Source of the DNA: Lycium barbarum
Taxonomy: Eukaryota; Streptophyta; Magnoliopsida; Solanales; Solanaceae
Length of the DNA stretch: 64,000 nt
Direction: 5' to 3'
NCBI RefSeq assembly: GCF_019175385.1
Contig: NC_083340.1
Span: forward strand, 13,714,336 to 13,778,335
Shown: positions 50,409 through 62,400 of the stretch, in pieces
Numbering within the stretch: the stretch's first letter is position 1
How the letters are laid out: every line of letters begins with the position of its first letter
Position numbers and translations under genes: made by a program
The notes under the pieces: generated by a model
Databases searched by the model: none
The model's input: the letters and a program-made list of their open reading frames with translations, nothing else
Told to the model about the DNA's origin: nothing

Positions 50409-51310
50409 CTGTGGAAGGAAAAGTTAGATATGATGTACGAGAAGTTGTAAAAATTTTACACCTTATGAATTTAAGCCAAAGACTTTAATTAGGTCAGGTA
50501 CCGTAACACAGTCGACGGACCGTCGATGGTGTTACGGGCCGTATCTTCATCCGTAACTGAAATGGTTCAATTAAGCAAAGGGACCGTAACACAGTCGACG
50601 GTCTGTATCATAGTATACGATTCGTAACGTCGCACCGTAACGTGAACAAAATTTCCAGAAAAGTTACTGGAAATTTGAGAGGTGTTACGGTATGATGTTA
50701 CAGTCCGTCACTCGTGTTACGGTCCGTAACACCTCACCGTAACGTCTCTCAAAATTCCAGAAGGCTTTCATGGAATCCATCGATGTTACGGTGTGATGTT
50801 ACGGTCCGTAACGTACGTTACGGTCCGTAACACATAATGACGGGCAACAGAGTAGCAAACAAATGGCTTGGCCAAATTTTATCGTTTTAAGCACGAGGCC
50901 AAGATTTTCGACTTAATGGTCCATGGGTATGTTGTGAAACAATATTATATCTCCTCACATGCCTCGGGTTACTCAGACTTCACCCGATTTTATTAAAGTT
51001 TTCATTGGGGACTTGTATCGAACAGTTGGTGGGCAAACCGATTTAGTAATTTCACGAATGAAACCTTCAACCGGATTTGCCCTCCAATTCAGTGGGAAGC
51101 AGTTGCTTGTACCCACGAATCTTTTAAACAGCACCAATACCAATCCCAACCCCCAACCAATGTCAAATCCCCCATAACTTATCAATTTAAATGCAAACTC
51201 AATCAACACAGCCCAAAACACGAATTTCAACACATATTATACGAAATTACTCATGAGCATCATAGAACTCGCATTGATAGCTAAAAGAAAAGAGTAAACA
51301 CATGTAATAC
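50409..51310 (-). other. Possible intron before Athila ORF3
   Basis: On the minus strand a donor CAG|GTATTAC (cut after 51311) and a strong acceptor TTTTCCTTCCACAG|GTATGGG (AG at 50409-50410) enclose 902 bp and place ORF3's ATG two bases into the second exon. Spliced env-position transcripts are known for Athila-type elements such as BAGY-2. Confidence 0.45.
50490..50835. repeat. Third palindrome cluster, inside the putative ORF3 intron
   Basis: At least three full GTTACGGTCCGTAAC sites lie here, with variants such as gtcgacggaccgtcgat. Confidence 0.85.
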
Positions 51311-51381
51311 CTGATCGTTGGCGATTGTAAGGATGAAACTCAACTTAAAACAGTGATTGTGGATAAGAAAATAGTAATGAG

Positions 51382-51470
51382 ATTTTAGAGAAATATGGGG
51401 GAGAATGGGAGGAGGATGAAGAGAGGAGGATGTGAAGAAGAGAAGAGAGGATTTATGAGGGAGAGGGAGT
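51382..51470 (-). promoter_or_regulatory. Possible internal promoter and leader for Athila ORF3
   Basis: On the minus strand a TATA-like CTCATAAATCC (about 51447-51457) is followed by a C/T-rich stretch (cctctcttctcttcttcac) like a plant leader. The second palindrome cluster lies just upstream, copying the LTR layout. This is inference from layout only. Confidence 0.35.
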
Positions 51471-51544
51471 TGAAAAACGTGTGAAGAATCGTTATAATTT
51501 GGAATGGGAACCGTCGGTAATGTATTTAAACATTTCTGACAATT

Positions 51545-51890
51545 ACGTTACCTGTTACGGACCGTATCATAGGATACGGTCCGTATCTTGTGTTACGGTT
51601 CATCAAACGACCCCGTTTCGTTTATTCATTAATGACCTGGCAGTCCAATCGACGGACCGTAACTCGTGTTACGGTCCGTATCACCTGGCGTAACATGTTG
51701 AAAATTTCCAGTGAAGCCCATATTTTGCATCAAAGTTACGACACAGTGTTACGGTCCGTAGCACGTACGATTGACCGTAACTCGTACCGTAACACTCTTC
51801 CTCACCCTTCAGTGATTTTTTATTTTTTTCTTTTTGCCTGTTACGCTTCATGATACGGACCGTAACAACAGTTACGGGCCGTAACGTGGA
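51545..51890. repeat. Second palindrome cluster, downstream of Athila pol
   Basis: Degenerate copies of the LTR palindrome (tgttacggaccgtatc, gatacggaccgtaac, gttacgggccgtaac) lie between the pol stop and a possible internal promoter on the minus strand. Confidence 0.8.
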
Positions 51891-52087
51891 GCGTCTCGCC
51901 TTGGATCACTTGGTAGTTATTTGGTCCCTTCAGTTCTCAAAATCCCACCACATTAGCACATCAACAACACAAAAGAATACAATGAAAATACAAACTTTAA
52001 ACTACTTACAAAGCGGTAAATGTGGGTTGCCTCCCACACAGCGCTTGGTTTAACGTCACGGCTCGACGTGGTACCTCATTTTCGAGT

Positions 52088-55000
52088 TCAGGAGCCATAT
52101 TTCAAACGATACCTATCCACGACCTTACCATCATCAATACACCAATGGTAATGCTTCACTCTTTGTGCATTCACCTTAAAAGTCCGAGTGCCATCCTCGG
52201 ATTTCACCTCAATGACGCTTCCATTTGGGAACACACTCACAATTTCAAAAGGACCAGACCAACGAGACTTTAACTTGCCTGGAAAGAACTTCAGGCGTGA
52301 ATTGTACAACAAGACCAAGTCTTTTGGCTGAAAATCCCTTTTTAGGATCTTCGAGTCATGATAGTATTTCATCTTTTCCTTGTACAGTGTTGCACTTTCA
52401 TAGGCATTGTACCTAAATTCATCCATCTCGTTGATTTGAAACAACCGCAGCTTAGTTGCTTCATGCCAATCCATATTCAGCTTTTTCAATGCCCAAAGGG
52501 CTTTATGCTCAAGCTCAATAGGCAAATGACATGCCTTCCCAAATACCAACTTATACGGTGATGTCCCTATAGGCGTTTTGAATGCCGTGCGATATGCCCA
52601 TAAAGCATCATCCAACTTTTTAGACCAGTCAGTGCGATTCACATTGACCGTCTTTGCCAAGATGCTTTTTATTTCTCTGTTTGAGACCTCAACCTGACCA
52701 CTCGTCTGAGGATGATATGGAGTGGCAACCCTGTGATGCACGCCATATTTTTCAAGAAGATCAGCAAATGGTTTATTGCAGAAATGAGATCCACCATCGC
52801 TAATAATAGCTCTAGGAGTGTCAAATCTAGTAAAGATGTTCTTTTTGAGAAACGCATTGACTCTCCTACCATCATTGTTAGGCAAGGCCACCGCCTCCAC
52901 CCATTTGGAGACATAATCCACTGCGACAAAAATGTATTTCAGGCCGTAGGAGCTCACGAAGGGCCCCATAAAATCAATTCCCCATACATCAAATAGCTCC
53001 ACCTCAAGAACAAAGTTCATCGGAGTTTCATGCCTCCGACCTATTGTGCCCTGGCGTTGGTATTTATCACAAGAGCGTGCCAACATATTTGCATCACGAT
53101 AAATGGCTGGCCAGTAGTAGCCACACTCTAGCACCTTGGCTGCTGTTCGATCTCCACTGTGATGTCCACCTACTGGAGAATCATGGCACGCTTTCAAGAT
53201 GTCCATCACCTCAGATTCCGCCACACATCTCCGGATCATATTGTCAGCACACGTTCTGAATAAGTAAGGCTCATCCCAACAATACTGTCGGCAGTCTCGC
53301 AAGAACTTCTTCTTTTGATATGTCTTCAACTCTTCAGGAACGATGCCAGTTACCAAATAATTGGCAATATCGGCATACCATGGTGCCACATCATTGGAAA
53401 TGACCAAAACTCTTTCATCCGGGAAAGTGTCATCAATATCTAGCACATCACTCGGTCTCCCTGGTGCTTCCAGTCTGGAAAGATGGTCAGCTACTTGATT
53501 TTCTGACCCTTTCCGGTCTCTGACTTCAAAGTCAAATTCTTGTAGCAACAACACCCATCTTATAAACCGAGGCTTAGCATCCTTTTTCGCCATCAAATAG
53601 CGCAATGCAGCATGGTCAGTGTGAACCACTACCTTGGCACCCAACAAATAAGCCCGGAACTTTTCAAAAGCATAAACAATAGCAAGTAATTCTTGCTCCG
53701 TTACTGTATAGTTCAGCTGGGCTCCATTCAATGTTTTGCTGGCATAATAAATTGGGTGTAGGATTTTGTTTAGCCGCTGACCAAGCACAGCACCAATTGC
53801 AAGACCACTGGCGTCACACATTAATTCAAAGGGAAGTGACCAATCTGGGGACACCACAATCGGTGCGGAGGTTAATTTCAGCTTCAACTCGTCAAACGCC
53901 TTGATGCACTTTTCATCAAAATTGAATTTGGATTCTTTTTCTAAGAGTTTGCACATGGGATTTGCAATTTTTGAGAAGTCTTTGATAAACCTTCTATAGA
54001 ATCCGGCGTGCCCCAAGAAACTCCGAACTCCTTTTACTGAAACGGGCGGAGGGAGTTGTGAAATCACATCGATTTTAGCTTGATCAACCTCAATCCCTTT
54101 TTCTGAAATCTTATGGCCAAGGACAATGCCCTCCTTGACCATAAAATGACACTTCTCCCAGTTGAGCACGAGGTTGGTTTCCTCACACCGTTGCAGCACC
54201 CGATCAAGATGACCCAAACATTCATCGAATGAATCTCCCACCACCGAGAAATCATCCATGAAAACTTCAAGAAAGTTTCCAACCATATCAGAGAATATGG
54301 ACATCATGCATCTTTGGAAGGTAGCTGGTGCATTGCAAAGACCAAATGGCATCCGGCTGAACGCGAATGTCCCATAGGGACAAGTGAAAGTAGTCTTTTC
54401 TTGGTCTTCCAACGCAATGTTGATCTGGTTGTATCCTGAGTACCCATCCAAGAAACAGTAATAAGATCTTCCGGCTAGCCGATCAAGCATTTGATCAATA
54501 AAAGGCATAGGGAAGTGATCCTTGCAAGATGCGGTATTCAGCTTCCGGTAGTCCATACACACTCTCCAACCGGTGACAGTCCTTGTTGGAATCAACTCAT
54601 TTTTCGAGTTAGGGACAACAGTGATGCCCCCCTTCTTTGGCACACACTGAACAGGGCTTACCCAAGGGCTGTTGGCAATCGGGTAAACCACCCCAGCATC
54701 TAACCACTTAATGATCTCCTTCTTCACCACCTCTTGCATCGGTGGATTTAATCTTCTCTGATGTTCAACACTCGGCGAACTTTCCTCCTCCAACTGTATT
54801 CGGTGCTCACAAATTCCGGCGGGAATCCCCCGGATGTCTGCAATAGTCCAACCCAGAGCTCTTAAATGCTTTCTCAAGACTACGATGAGTCTTTGAATTT
54901 GGCCCTCATTCAGAAGCGATGACACAATAACTGGAAGAGTAGCATTTTCTCCAAGAAATACATATTTAAGATGTGATGGCAGTTTCTTGAGTTCCAGTTT

Positions 55001-57616
55001 CGGTGGCTCAATAATTGATGGTTTTGCTGGAGGAGTTGTTCGTTTCTCTAGATCAAGAGACAATTTCTTGGGCTCATAAGAGTAAGACCCCAGACCTGTG
55101 AGTGAATTCACTGTCTCATTATATCCCTCCATTTGGTCGGCATCAAAATTCACCAAGATGGCCAACAATGCTTCGCTCAAGCATTCTTCCTCCATTTTAA
55201 ATTCCACTGCTTCATCCACCTTGTCAACAGAGTTTATGACTGAAATGCTTTGATAAGGACTAGGTAACTTCATGCCTTTGCTAGCGTGAAAAGTCACCTC
55301 CTCATCGTTCACCCGGAACTTTATTTCGTGCTTTTCGGAGTCCATAAGAGCCCTCCCTGTGGCAAGGAAAGGTCTTCCCAGAATAATAGGAATTTCTTGA
55401 TCAATAGCACAATCAAGAATCACGAAATCTGCCGGCAGTAGAAATTCCCCGATTTGAACCAGCACATCATCAACTACTCCAACTGGCCTTTTTATCGATC
55501 TGTCAGCCATCTGCAACCTCATGGTAGTTGGCCTTGGCATAGCTAGCCCCGATCTCTTAAAAATTTCCAGGGGCATAAGATTTATGCTAGCTCCGTTATC
55601 ACACAAAGCCCTGGCAAAATTTTGCTGCCCTATGGTGCATGGAATTGTGAATGCTCCAGGATCTTCCCTCTTTTGCACAGTGGTTTTGGAAAGAATGGCA
55701 CTAACGCGGTGAGTGATACCCACAGTGTCGTGTTTCAATGGCTTTTTCTTCTTTGTTAAAAGATCCTTCAAATACTTAGCAAAGCCAGGCATTTCTTTAA
55801 CAGCATCCATGAAAGGAATGTTCATCGTCAACTGCTTGAGTTGATCATAAAATCTCAAGCACTTCTCATCTTCTGTTTTTCTCACCAACCTTTGAGGAAA
55901 AGGCGGTGAAGATTTAAACAATTGGCTCAAAGGGCGAAGAGCACCGGAAAGTTTTGCCTTCCCCTTTTCCTGGTTTTCCACCGGTTCCTTTGGTTTATTA
56001 AGATTCAGCTCTTCTTCAACTACAATGGGGACTTCCTCCCCTGCTTCTTCCTCGACAATATCATCCAATACACTAGGCTGCGCTTCTTTTTCAACAATTG
56101 GTTCCTGATCAATTGGCTTTTTATTGTCACCCTGAAGTATTTTTCCACTTCTGGTGCTAATGGCAAGTACATTCTCCACAGAGTTCACTCCACTACCTTT
56201 TGGATTAGGAACTGTGTCACTCGGTAATTGTCCCCGTTGAGGAGTATGCACTTCTCGGGAAAGGTCTCTGAATTGCGCTTCAAGCTTCTGAATGGAAGCT
56301 GAATGCGATAGTTGGACCTGGGACATTCCCTTGATTGTGCTCTCTGTTCTGTCTTGATTCATCAGCATTTTCTGCATCATACTCTTCAGTTCTGCAGAAT
56401 CATTAGACGTGTTACCAGCAGAGTTAGTAGCTGAATTATCTTTCCATGGCTGGGAATTGGATGCTTGCCCCCTAGGTGGAATGTAGGGGTTAGAGCTCTT
56501 GTTGCCATAATTATTGTTATTGTAATTCCCTTGATTGGGATTACCCTGATCAGTTCTTCCATAATTCTGTCCTTGGTAATTTTGTTGAGGCCTTTGCCAT
56601 GGGTGATTACCGGAACCTTGGTAGTTTTGCCGTTGATAACCCCCTTGCGAGTTATTGACATAATTCGCATCCTCATATTGTGGCTGCCCCTCAAGATAAG
56701 TTTCGTCAGAAACTTGATACATTCCGGGAGCATGAGGTGGCATCTCATCGATAACGTTTACACATTTGGCCTCTTTCTCCATAAGCCTTTTGGATAATAA
56801 ATCCACGGTGGTTTGCAGTTGAGCGAACGCATGATCTCGCTCATGATTTTCTTTGGCCACCGCGGCCACAGAGGGACTACCATATGATAGGAATTCGCTA
56901 TCAGTCGAATGCCAGGCTTGATTATGGGTAGTAAGCTTGTCGAGCAACCGGGTGATGTTGACAAAGGTTTTGTCCATAAAGCATCCCCCAGCTGCAGTGT
57001 TGACAGCTATTTGATTTATTGTATCTAGCCCCTTGTAGAACTTCTCTGTGAGAATTGCATCTGGAAATCCATGATTCGGAGATTGAGCTAGATAATATTT
57101 GAACCTCTCCCATGCAGCATATAGTTGTTCCCCTGGAAGTTGTTTAAACCCAAAAATCTTATCCCGAAGCTCAGCCTTTTTGCTGGGTGGGAACCATTTT
57201 TTTAGAAAGATATTGGCCAGCTCATTCCAGGTATGAATAGTATTGCTCGGGAGCTTTTCATACCATTCCCTAGCTTGGCCAGCTAATGAATATTTGAAAA
57301 CCCGCAGTCGCAGTGCATCAGCAGGAACAGCACCTTGAGATTGTTGGGAACATACATGCACGAAATTCTTTAGGTGTCGAAGTGGACAGTCTTCCGAAGA
57401 ATTTCGGAAATAGCCTTCAAGTTTCAATAGCTGATAGATAGAACTATCAATTTTGAAATTAGCATTTCCTGTTCTCGGGGGAACTACAGCAGAAGCATAA
57501 TCAGCTTCGTCGATGAATTCTGCAAATACATTCTCATCCTCCTCTTCTTCTGGTGCAGGATGGTTCACTTGGATCCCCCCTTGGTTCCCTTGATTGCGAT
57601 GGGGTCTTCCAGCCAT
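52088..57616 (-). CDS. Athila gag-pol polyprotein, open frame of 1842 residues
   Basis: I start at ATG 57616 ([14 protein letters not shown]); the frame is open back into the LTR. The gag domain covers about residues 70-230 ([34 protein letters not shown]), then a Gln/Asn/Gly-rich RNA-binding region. Protease: [14 protein letters not shown] (near 672). [22 protein letters not shown] and [12 protein letters not shown] (near 1120). RNase [15 protein letters not shown] and DHLSRLE (about 1255-1380). Integrase: [16 protein letters not shown] and [12 protein letters not shown] for DDE. Gag packages the RNA, and RT/RNase H and integrase copy and insert it. All frames are open, but in the integrase zinc finger a TAC (Tyr, 53060-53062) replaces the expected second Cys of CDKC, so integration by this copy is doubtful. 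Confidence 0.93.
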   Translation of the reverse strand: MAGRPHRNQGNQGGIQVNHPAPEEEEDENVFAEFIDEADYASAVVPPRTGNANFKIDSSIYQLLKLEGYFRNSSEDCPLRHLKNFVHVCSQQSQGAVPADALRLRVFKYSLAGQAREWYEKLPSNTIHTWNELANIFLKKWFPPSKKAELRDKIFGFKQLPGEQLYAAWERFKYYLAQSPNHGFPDAILTEKFYKGLDTINQIAVNTAAGGCFMDKTFVNITRLLDKLTTHNQAWHSTDSEFLSYGSPSVAAVAKENHERDHAFAQLQTTVDLLSKRLMEKEAKCVNVIDEMPPHAPGMYQVSDETYLEGQPQYEDANYVNNSQGGYQRQNYQGSGNHPWQRPQQNYQGQNYGRTDQGNPNQGNYNNNNYGNKSSNPYIPPRGQASNSQPWKDNSATNSAGNTSNDSAELKSMMQKMLMNQDRTESTIKGMSQVQLSHSASIQKLEAQFRDLSREVHTPQRGQLPSDTVPNPKGSGVNSVENVLAISTRSGKILQGDNKKPIDQEPIVEKEAQPSVLDDIVEEEAGEEVPIVVEEELNLNKPKEPVENQEKGKAKLSGALRPLSQLFKSSPPFPQRLVRKTEDEKCLRFYDQLKQLTMNIPFMDAVKEMPGFAKYLKDLLTKKKKPLKHDTVGITHRVSAILSKTTVQKREDPGAFTIPCTIGQQNFARALCDNGASINLMPLEIFKRSGLAMPRPTTMRLQMADRSIKRPVGVVDDVLVQIGEFLLPADFVILDCAIDQEIPIILGRPFLATGRALMDSEKHEIKFRVNDEEVTFHASKGMKLPSPYQSISVINSVDKVDEAVEFKMEEECLSEALLAILVNFDADQMEGYNETVNSLTGLGSYSYEPKKLSLDLEKRTTPPAKPSIIEPPKLELKKLPSHLKYVFLGENATLPVIVSSLLNEGQIQRLIVVLRKHLRALGWTIADIRGIPAGICEHRIQLEEESSPSVEHQRRLNPPMQEVVKKEIIKWLDAGVVYPIANSPWVSPVQCVPKKGGITVVPNSKNELIPTRTVTGWRVCMDYRKLNTASCKDHFPMPFIDQMLDRLAGRSYYCFLDGYSGYNQINIALEDQEKTTFTCPYGTFAFSRMPFGLCNAPATFQRCMMSIFSDMVGNFLEVFMDDFSVVGDSFDECLGHLDRVLQRCEETNLVLNWEKCHFMVKEGIVLGHKISEKGIEVDQAKIDVISQLPPPVSVKGVRSFLGHAGFYRRFIKDFSKIANPMCKLLEKESKFNFDEKCIKAFDELKLKLTSAPIVVSPDWSLPFELMCDASGLAIGAVLGQRLNKILHPIYYASKTLNGAQLNYTVTEQELLAIVYAFEKFRAYLLGAKVVVHTDHAALRYLMAKKDAKPRFIRWVLLLQEFDFEVRDRKGSENQVADHLSRLEAPGRPSDVLDIDDTFPDERVLVISNDVAPWYADIANYLVTGIVPEELKTYQKKKFLRDCRQYCWDEPYLFRTCADNMIRRCVAESEVMDILKACHDSPVGGHHSGDRTAAKVLECGYYWPAIYRDANMLARSCDKYQRQGTIGRRHETPMNFVLEVELFDVWGIDFMGPFVSSYGLKYIFVAVDYVSKWVEAVALPNNDGRRVNAFLKKNIFTRFDTPRAIISDGGSHFCNKPFADLLEKYGVHHRVATPYHPQTSGQVEVSNREIKSILAKTVNVNRTDWSKKLDDALWAYRTAFKTPIGTSPYKLVFGKACHLPIELEHKALWALKKLNMDWHEATKLRLFQINEMDEFRYNAYESATLYKEKMKYYHDSKILKRDFQPKDLVLLYNSRLKFFPGKLKSRWSGPFEIVSVFPNGSVIEVKSEDGTRTFKVNAQRVKHYHWCIDDGKVVDRYRLKYGS

Positions 57617-57710
57617 GTTCACCTGGTTCACTAAAACAGCAAACGAGGTGTGATGGAATAGAAAAGTTTTAAAGAATAGTACATAACAATTAGTAATTTC
57701 TGAACCGTAT

Positions 57711-57728
57711 TCCCCGGCAACGGCGCCA
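57711..57728 (-). other. Primer-binding site (Athila)
   Basis: The minus strand reads TGGCGCCGTTGCCGGGGA, the usual Athila primer site, five bases inside the 5' LTR. Confidence 0.88.
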
Positions 57729-58600
57729 AAATTTGATACGCTCAAATTACACCTATTAATGGCGTAAAGCGGACGTTGTCAAATATAGTAACCCAACAAG
57801 GTTGGGGTCGAATCCCACAGGGAATATGGAGAGAAAAGAGTACTAATCGTATGCGATACCAATCTTTAAATGCTTTAATCCTATTTCGGATAGTTTGAAT
57901 TGATTGTTGAATAATGTAATTGAATACTTTGACTTAGAATGTAATTAATATGAGAGAGAGACTAAGGTTGTGTTTCCCAATTTGATTAGATATTATGCTT
58001 CGGATTTCAATGTGATATACTTCTAATGGTTGTTCTAAGAATATGCACTTGATCTCTTAAAGACTTCTTAATGTTTCCCAACAGTTAAGCAGTATTTCCT
58101 CTTTATGATTCTTCCGAATATAAATGAGTTACAATCGAAGAGCGACCAATAATGCCAATTTAGACTTATTCTTATTCCTAAGTTAGTCTATTAAACGAGG
58201 GTTAACGCCTCGAGTCATTGTTATTCAATCTTACCAATATTGACTCTCTTTCCCAAGAAAAGTCAATTTAATGGTTTCGGCTAATGCTTGCAATCATTAC
58301 CCAACGTTACAACACAAAGATAAAATAAATAACAACAACCATTATGCATATATCAATAATAGAAACCCATTCACATAATACCCATCATGGGATTCACAAC
58401 CTTAGAATTGAAATTAGCTACTCATAATGTTTCTTGACAGAAAAAGCTTAAAGATTAACATAATACACTTACAATACTAATACAAGATGGAATGAGAGTG
58501 AAGTTGTTGCTTTAAATGCTCCAATCACTTCAAGATTAAAAATCTAGGGTTTATGCCTCTAAAATAAAATCTGAATTGTGAATTAAAACCCTACATTATG

Positions 58601-58609
58601 TATTTATAG
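58601..58609 (-). promoter_or_regulatory. Athila LTR TATA box
   Basis: The minus strand reads CTATAAATA about 660 bases into the 5' LTR, right after the palindrome cluster. It probably sets the start of the genomic RNA near 58570. Confidence 0.65.
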
Positions 58610-58659
58610 AGCCAAAAATCGCGCCAAGTTTCTGGACAAAAATGCCCTTACGCCGCATT

Positions 58660-59100
58660 GTTACGGACCGTAACTCAGGTTACGGTCCGTCCTTCATTTC
58701 GTCATTTGACCACTTCGACGTTACGGCCACCATGCGACGGACCGTACCCTGTGTTACGGTCCGTCCTTCTGAAGCGTAAGTGGTGACAATTACTTGGCAA
58801 CTCTCTGGAATTTTGGATGATGTTACGGTGAAGGGTTACGGACCGTAACATGAGTTACGGACCGTAACACTAAACCGTAACACTGAAGATTTTATTGAAA
58901 CTCTCTGGAAATTTAGCTCATGTTACGGTGACATGTTACGGACCGTAACATGAGTTACGGACCGTAACACTTCACCGTAACACTGATGGTTTCAATGAAA
59001 CTTTCTGGAAATTCAGGCCTTGTTACGGTTCAAAGGTACGAACCGCAACATGAGTTACGGACACCGTTACGGTCCGTAACATGAGTTACGGACCGTCGCT
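58660..59100. repeat. Palindrome cluster GTTACGG(A/T)CCGTAAC in Athila U3
   Basis: About six complete copies of a 15-bp palindrome and a dozen half sites (TTACGG, CCGTAAC) fill roughly 440 bp upstream of the TATA box. One of the six complete sites of the 3' LTR (45799-46240) has a base change here. The copies are often paired, with CATGA between them. Confidence 0.9.
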
Positions 59101-59267
59101 TAGCTCAAATTTGTCCGTTTTTCCAGCATTACTTTTCATTTCCGATCCTTAGTTAATCAACCCTATAAAACATAAAAATAACATAAGAAACAATATAAAA
59201 ACACTTAAAATCAAGCAATATTTCTAGTTACAAAGGCATAAAATGTGCCAAAATTCACGGCACATCA

Positions 59268-59276
59268 GTCGTGACA
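59268..59276 (+). repeat. End of the Tekay-like 5' LTR and right copy of the Athila target duplication
   Basis: GTCGT (59268-59272) duplicates 44868-44872. GACA then completes the LTR of the Tekay-like element. Confidence 0.9.
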
Positions 59277-59280
59277 GAAG

Positions 59281-59292
59281 TGGTATCAGAGC
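59281..59292 (+). other. Primer-binding site of the Tekay-like element
   Basis: TGGTATCAGAGC is the complement of the 3' end of initiator tRNA-Met. It begins four bases after the LTR ends. Confidence 0.88.
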
Positions 59293-59484
59293 GGTTTGTC
59301 CTTGGGATGTCTACAGACCGTGTCTAGTAGGATCTTGTTTATCGGTGTGTTGTGCACCACATCGATAAACAGGAGGCTACAGGACATTTAGGATGTTTCC
59401 TTCCTTTGACTCTTAGATCGTGCGATAGAGCTGTGCTATTAGGATGACTCTGTTCTGATTAGTTGTTGTGTTTTTCTTTTAGTG
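59293..59484 (+). other. Leader of the Tekay-like element
   Basis: Short untranslated sequence before gag. A repeat of tttatcgg(t/)gtg... with gataaaca at 59340-59371 could fold (TGTTTATCG and CGATAAACA). Confidence 0.5.
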
Positions 59485-62400
59485 ATGCCTCCGAAAAAGG
59501 CGGCAGCTTCCCAGAACGGTAAGTCATCAGCGGCCGGAGAGACTAGCCAGGCTCGGAAGGGTACTCGGACCCTTGCTCAGATGATGCGTGATATTGCGCC
59601 CCGGCCAATAGACTCTGCTACGTCTTCATCATTAGAGGAGTCTGGAGCAGCTTCACCATTAGCTCCAGAGGCTCCAGCTCCCGCGCCTCCAGCACCCCAG
59701 CCAGGGGCGGAGGATAAGACATTGAGGGAGGCAGTACAGTTATTGACTACTTTGGTAGCGGGGCAGGTTCGCAGACGCGGGCAGATAGATTATGATGATG
59801 ATGACAGACGTGATAGCCTGAGGGTTCGAGACTTTCTGACATGCCGTCCCCCAGAGTTTTACGGGTCTAGGCCCGAGTAGGACCCCCACGACTTCATTCG
59901 GGGGATTCGACGTTCATTAGATTTGGTCAGGGCTTCAGAGACCGAGTCTGTTGAGTTTGCCTCGCACAGATTACGAGATGTTACTGCCAACTGGTATGAG
60001 TCTTGGGAGCTATCTAGGGGCGAGAGTGCTTCCCCAGCTACTTGGGATGAGTTCGTGGCTGCTTTTACCCGTCACTTTTTGCCCCCAGAGTTACGGCGGG
60101 CGCTGGTTGACCGATTTTTACAGTTGCAACAGAGAGGCCGGAGTGTTCGTGAGTATAATTTGGAGTTTGATTCTCTGGCTCGATATGCCCCTGCTATAGT
60201 AGCGGATATGGCTAACCGTATGCACCGGTATGTGATGGGATTGGACCGCTACTTGGTTGACAGTTGCATGGCGATGGCGTCACAGACAGACATGGATATC
60301 GCCAGGTTACAGGCCCACGCTCAGGGTATGGAGGACCGACACAGGGCCGATTATGCTGGTAGGGATCGAGACAGGAGGCCGCCCAAGAGGGCCAGGTCCG
60401 CGGGGTATTCTGGAGGTTCTCGAGACGGACAGCCTCAGCAGCAGTCGTCGGGCAGGTATTTTCCTCCGCCAGGCCGGGGTACACAGTCAGGCGGCAGACG
60501 ATTTGACAGTGCAGGGCCATCTGGGGCCGGTCAGAGTTCCAGAGCATCGGGTTCCCAGACAGTCAGGGGTTCCAGCCAGTCCAGACCACCCTGGCCCCGT
60601 TGTACTTATTGCGGGAAATCGCACCCAGGGGAGTGCTATCGAGCTACAGAAGCCTGTTTTTCTTGCGGCCGTCAGGGCCATATGATGCGTGATTATCCGA
60701 TGTCGAGTGGTTCTGGCAGTACAGTTCAGCCGACGGGATCAGCCGCAGGTTCATCTTCTACTCCCTCAGTTGTGCGCCCTGCGGGGCGAGGTATTCCGAC
60801 ACAGACGGGTCGCGGTCGAGGCCGTGGCGGTGCTGCAGGTTCTAGCGGTCCTTCGAACCGCATATATGCATTGGCTAGCCGCCAGGATCAGGAGGCTTCG
60901 CCAAATGTTGTTACAGGTACCTTACTGGTTTTCTCCCGATCTGTGTATGCATTGATTTATCCTGGTTCGACTTTATCATATATTGCCCCACTGGTTGCTA
61001 ATGATATTGGGATAGAATCCAAGCCGATAGAGCCTTTTGAGGTAGCTACACCTGTAGGGGATTCTGTTATAGCCAGACAGGTTTATCGGGATTGTTCGGT
61101 TATTATATCTGATCGTTGTACTAAAGCGGATTTGATAGAGTTAGATATGCTTGAATTTGATGTTATTATGGGCATGGACTGGTTAGCGTCTTGTTATGCT
61201 AATGTGGACTGCCAGCAGAAGGTAGTTCGTTTCCAGTTCCCAGGGGAACCAGTTATAGAGTGGTCCGGGAGTACAGCGTCGCCGAGGGGTAAGTTTATTT
61301 CATACCTCAAGGCTAAGAAGATGATTCAGAAGGGTTATATTTATCACCTGGTCCGTGTGCACGATACTACAGCCGAGGCACCTACTTTGCAGTCAGTTCC
61401 GGTTGTCAATGAATTTTCGGATGTATTCCCAGATGAGCTTCCGGGTCTTCCGCCTGAGCGAGAGATAGACTTTGCTATTGATTTGTTGCCAGATACGCAG
61501 CCAAAATCTATTCCTCCGTACAGAATGGCACCGGAAGAATTAAAAGAATTGAAGGAACAGTTAAAAGATTTATTAGACAAAGGCTTCATCAGACCCAGTA
61601 CATCGCCCTGGGGAGCGCCGGTATTATTTGTGAGAAAGAAAGACGGGTCACTGCGGATGTGTATTGACTACAGGCAATTAAATAAGGTGACCATAAAGAA
61701 TAAATATCCCCTCCCCCGGATTGATGATTTGTTTGATCAGTTGCAGGGTGCCAAATATTTCTCAAAGATAGATCTGCGTTCGGGGTATCACCAGGTACGG
61801 GTACGAGAGGCAGATATTCCGAACACTACTTTCAGGGCCCGGTATGGGCATTATGAATTCAGAGTATTCATGGATTTGATGAATCGGGTATTTCGGCCTT
61901 TCCTCGATATGTTCGTGATTGTGTTTATTGATGATATATTAGTTTATTCACGATCAGCAGAGGAGCATTCTGATCATCTGAGAACAGTGCTTGGCACTCT
62001 TCGGCAGCAGCAATTATATGCTAAATTTGCTAAATGTGAATTCTGGTTATCTTCTGTAGCATTCTTGGGGCATATTGTCGGAGCAGATGGTATTCAGGTT
62101 GATACGCAGAAAATTGAAGCTGTACAGAATTGGCCTAGGCCTACTACACCTACAGAGGTACGCAGTTTTCTGGGTTTGGTCGGTTATTACAGAAGATTCG
62201 TAGAGAAGTTTTCTTCTATTGCGGCACCATTGACAAGGTTAACTCAGAAGGCAGCGAAATTTCAGTGGACGGATGCCTGTGAGCGCGGCTTTCAGATGTT
62301 GAAGCAGAAATTAATTACAGCTCCAGTTTTGGCTCTTCCAGAAGGACCAGACGGGTATGTGGTTTATTGTGATGCCTCTGGTACGGGTTTGGGTTGTGTG

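Larger units (their letters stand above)
44873..59267 (-). mobile_element. Athila-lineage Ty3/gypsy retrotransposon, young
   Basis: This 14,395-bp element lies on the minus strand: 5' LTR at 57734-59267, primer-binding site, gag-pol, ORF3, polypurine tract, 3' LTR at 44873-46406. GTCGT flanks it (44868-44872 and 59268-59272). The LTRs are both 1534 bp and differ at about 11 positions by hand count (about 0.7%). Athila features are the primer site, one long gag-pol frame, the [10 protein letters not shown] motif, no chromodomain and a long extra ORF after pol. Gag-pol is uninterrupted, but the integrase zinc finger has lost a cysteine and ORF3 has one stop. Confidence 0.93.
57734..59267 (-). 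repeat. 5' LTR of the Athila element
   Basis: On the minus strand it starts TGATGTGCCGTG and ends GAGCGTATCA. U3 holds the palindrome cluster (58660-59100), then a TATA box at 58601-58609. It matches 44873-46406 in length and almost in sequence. Confidence 0.95.
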
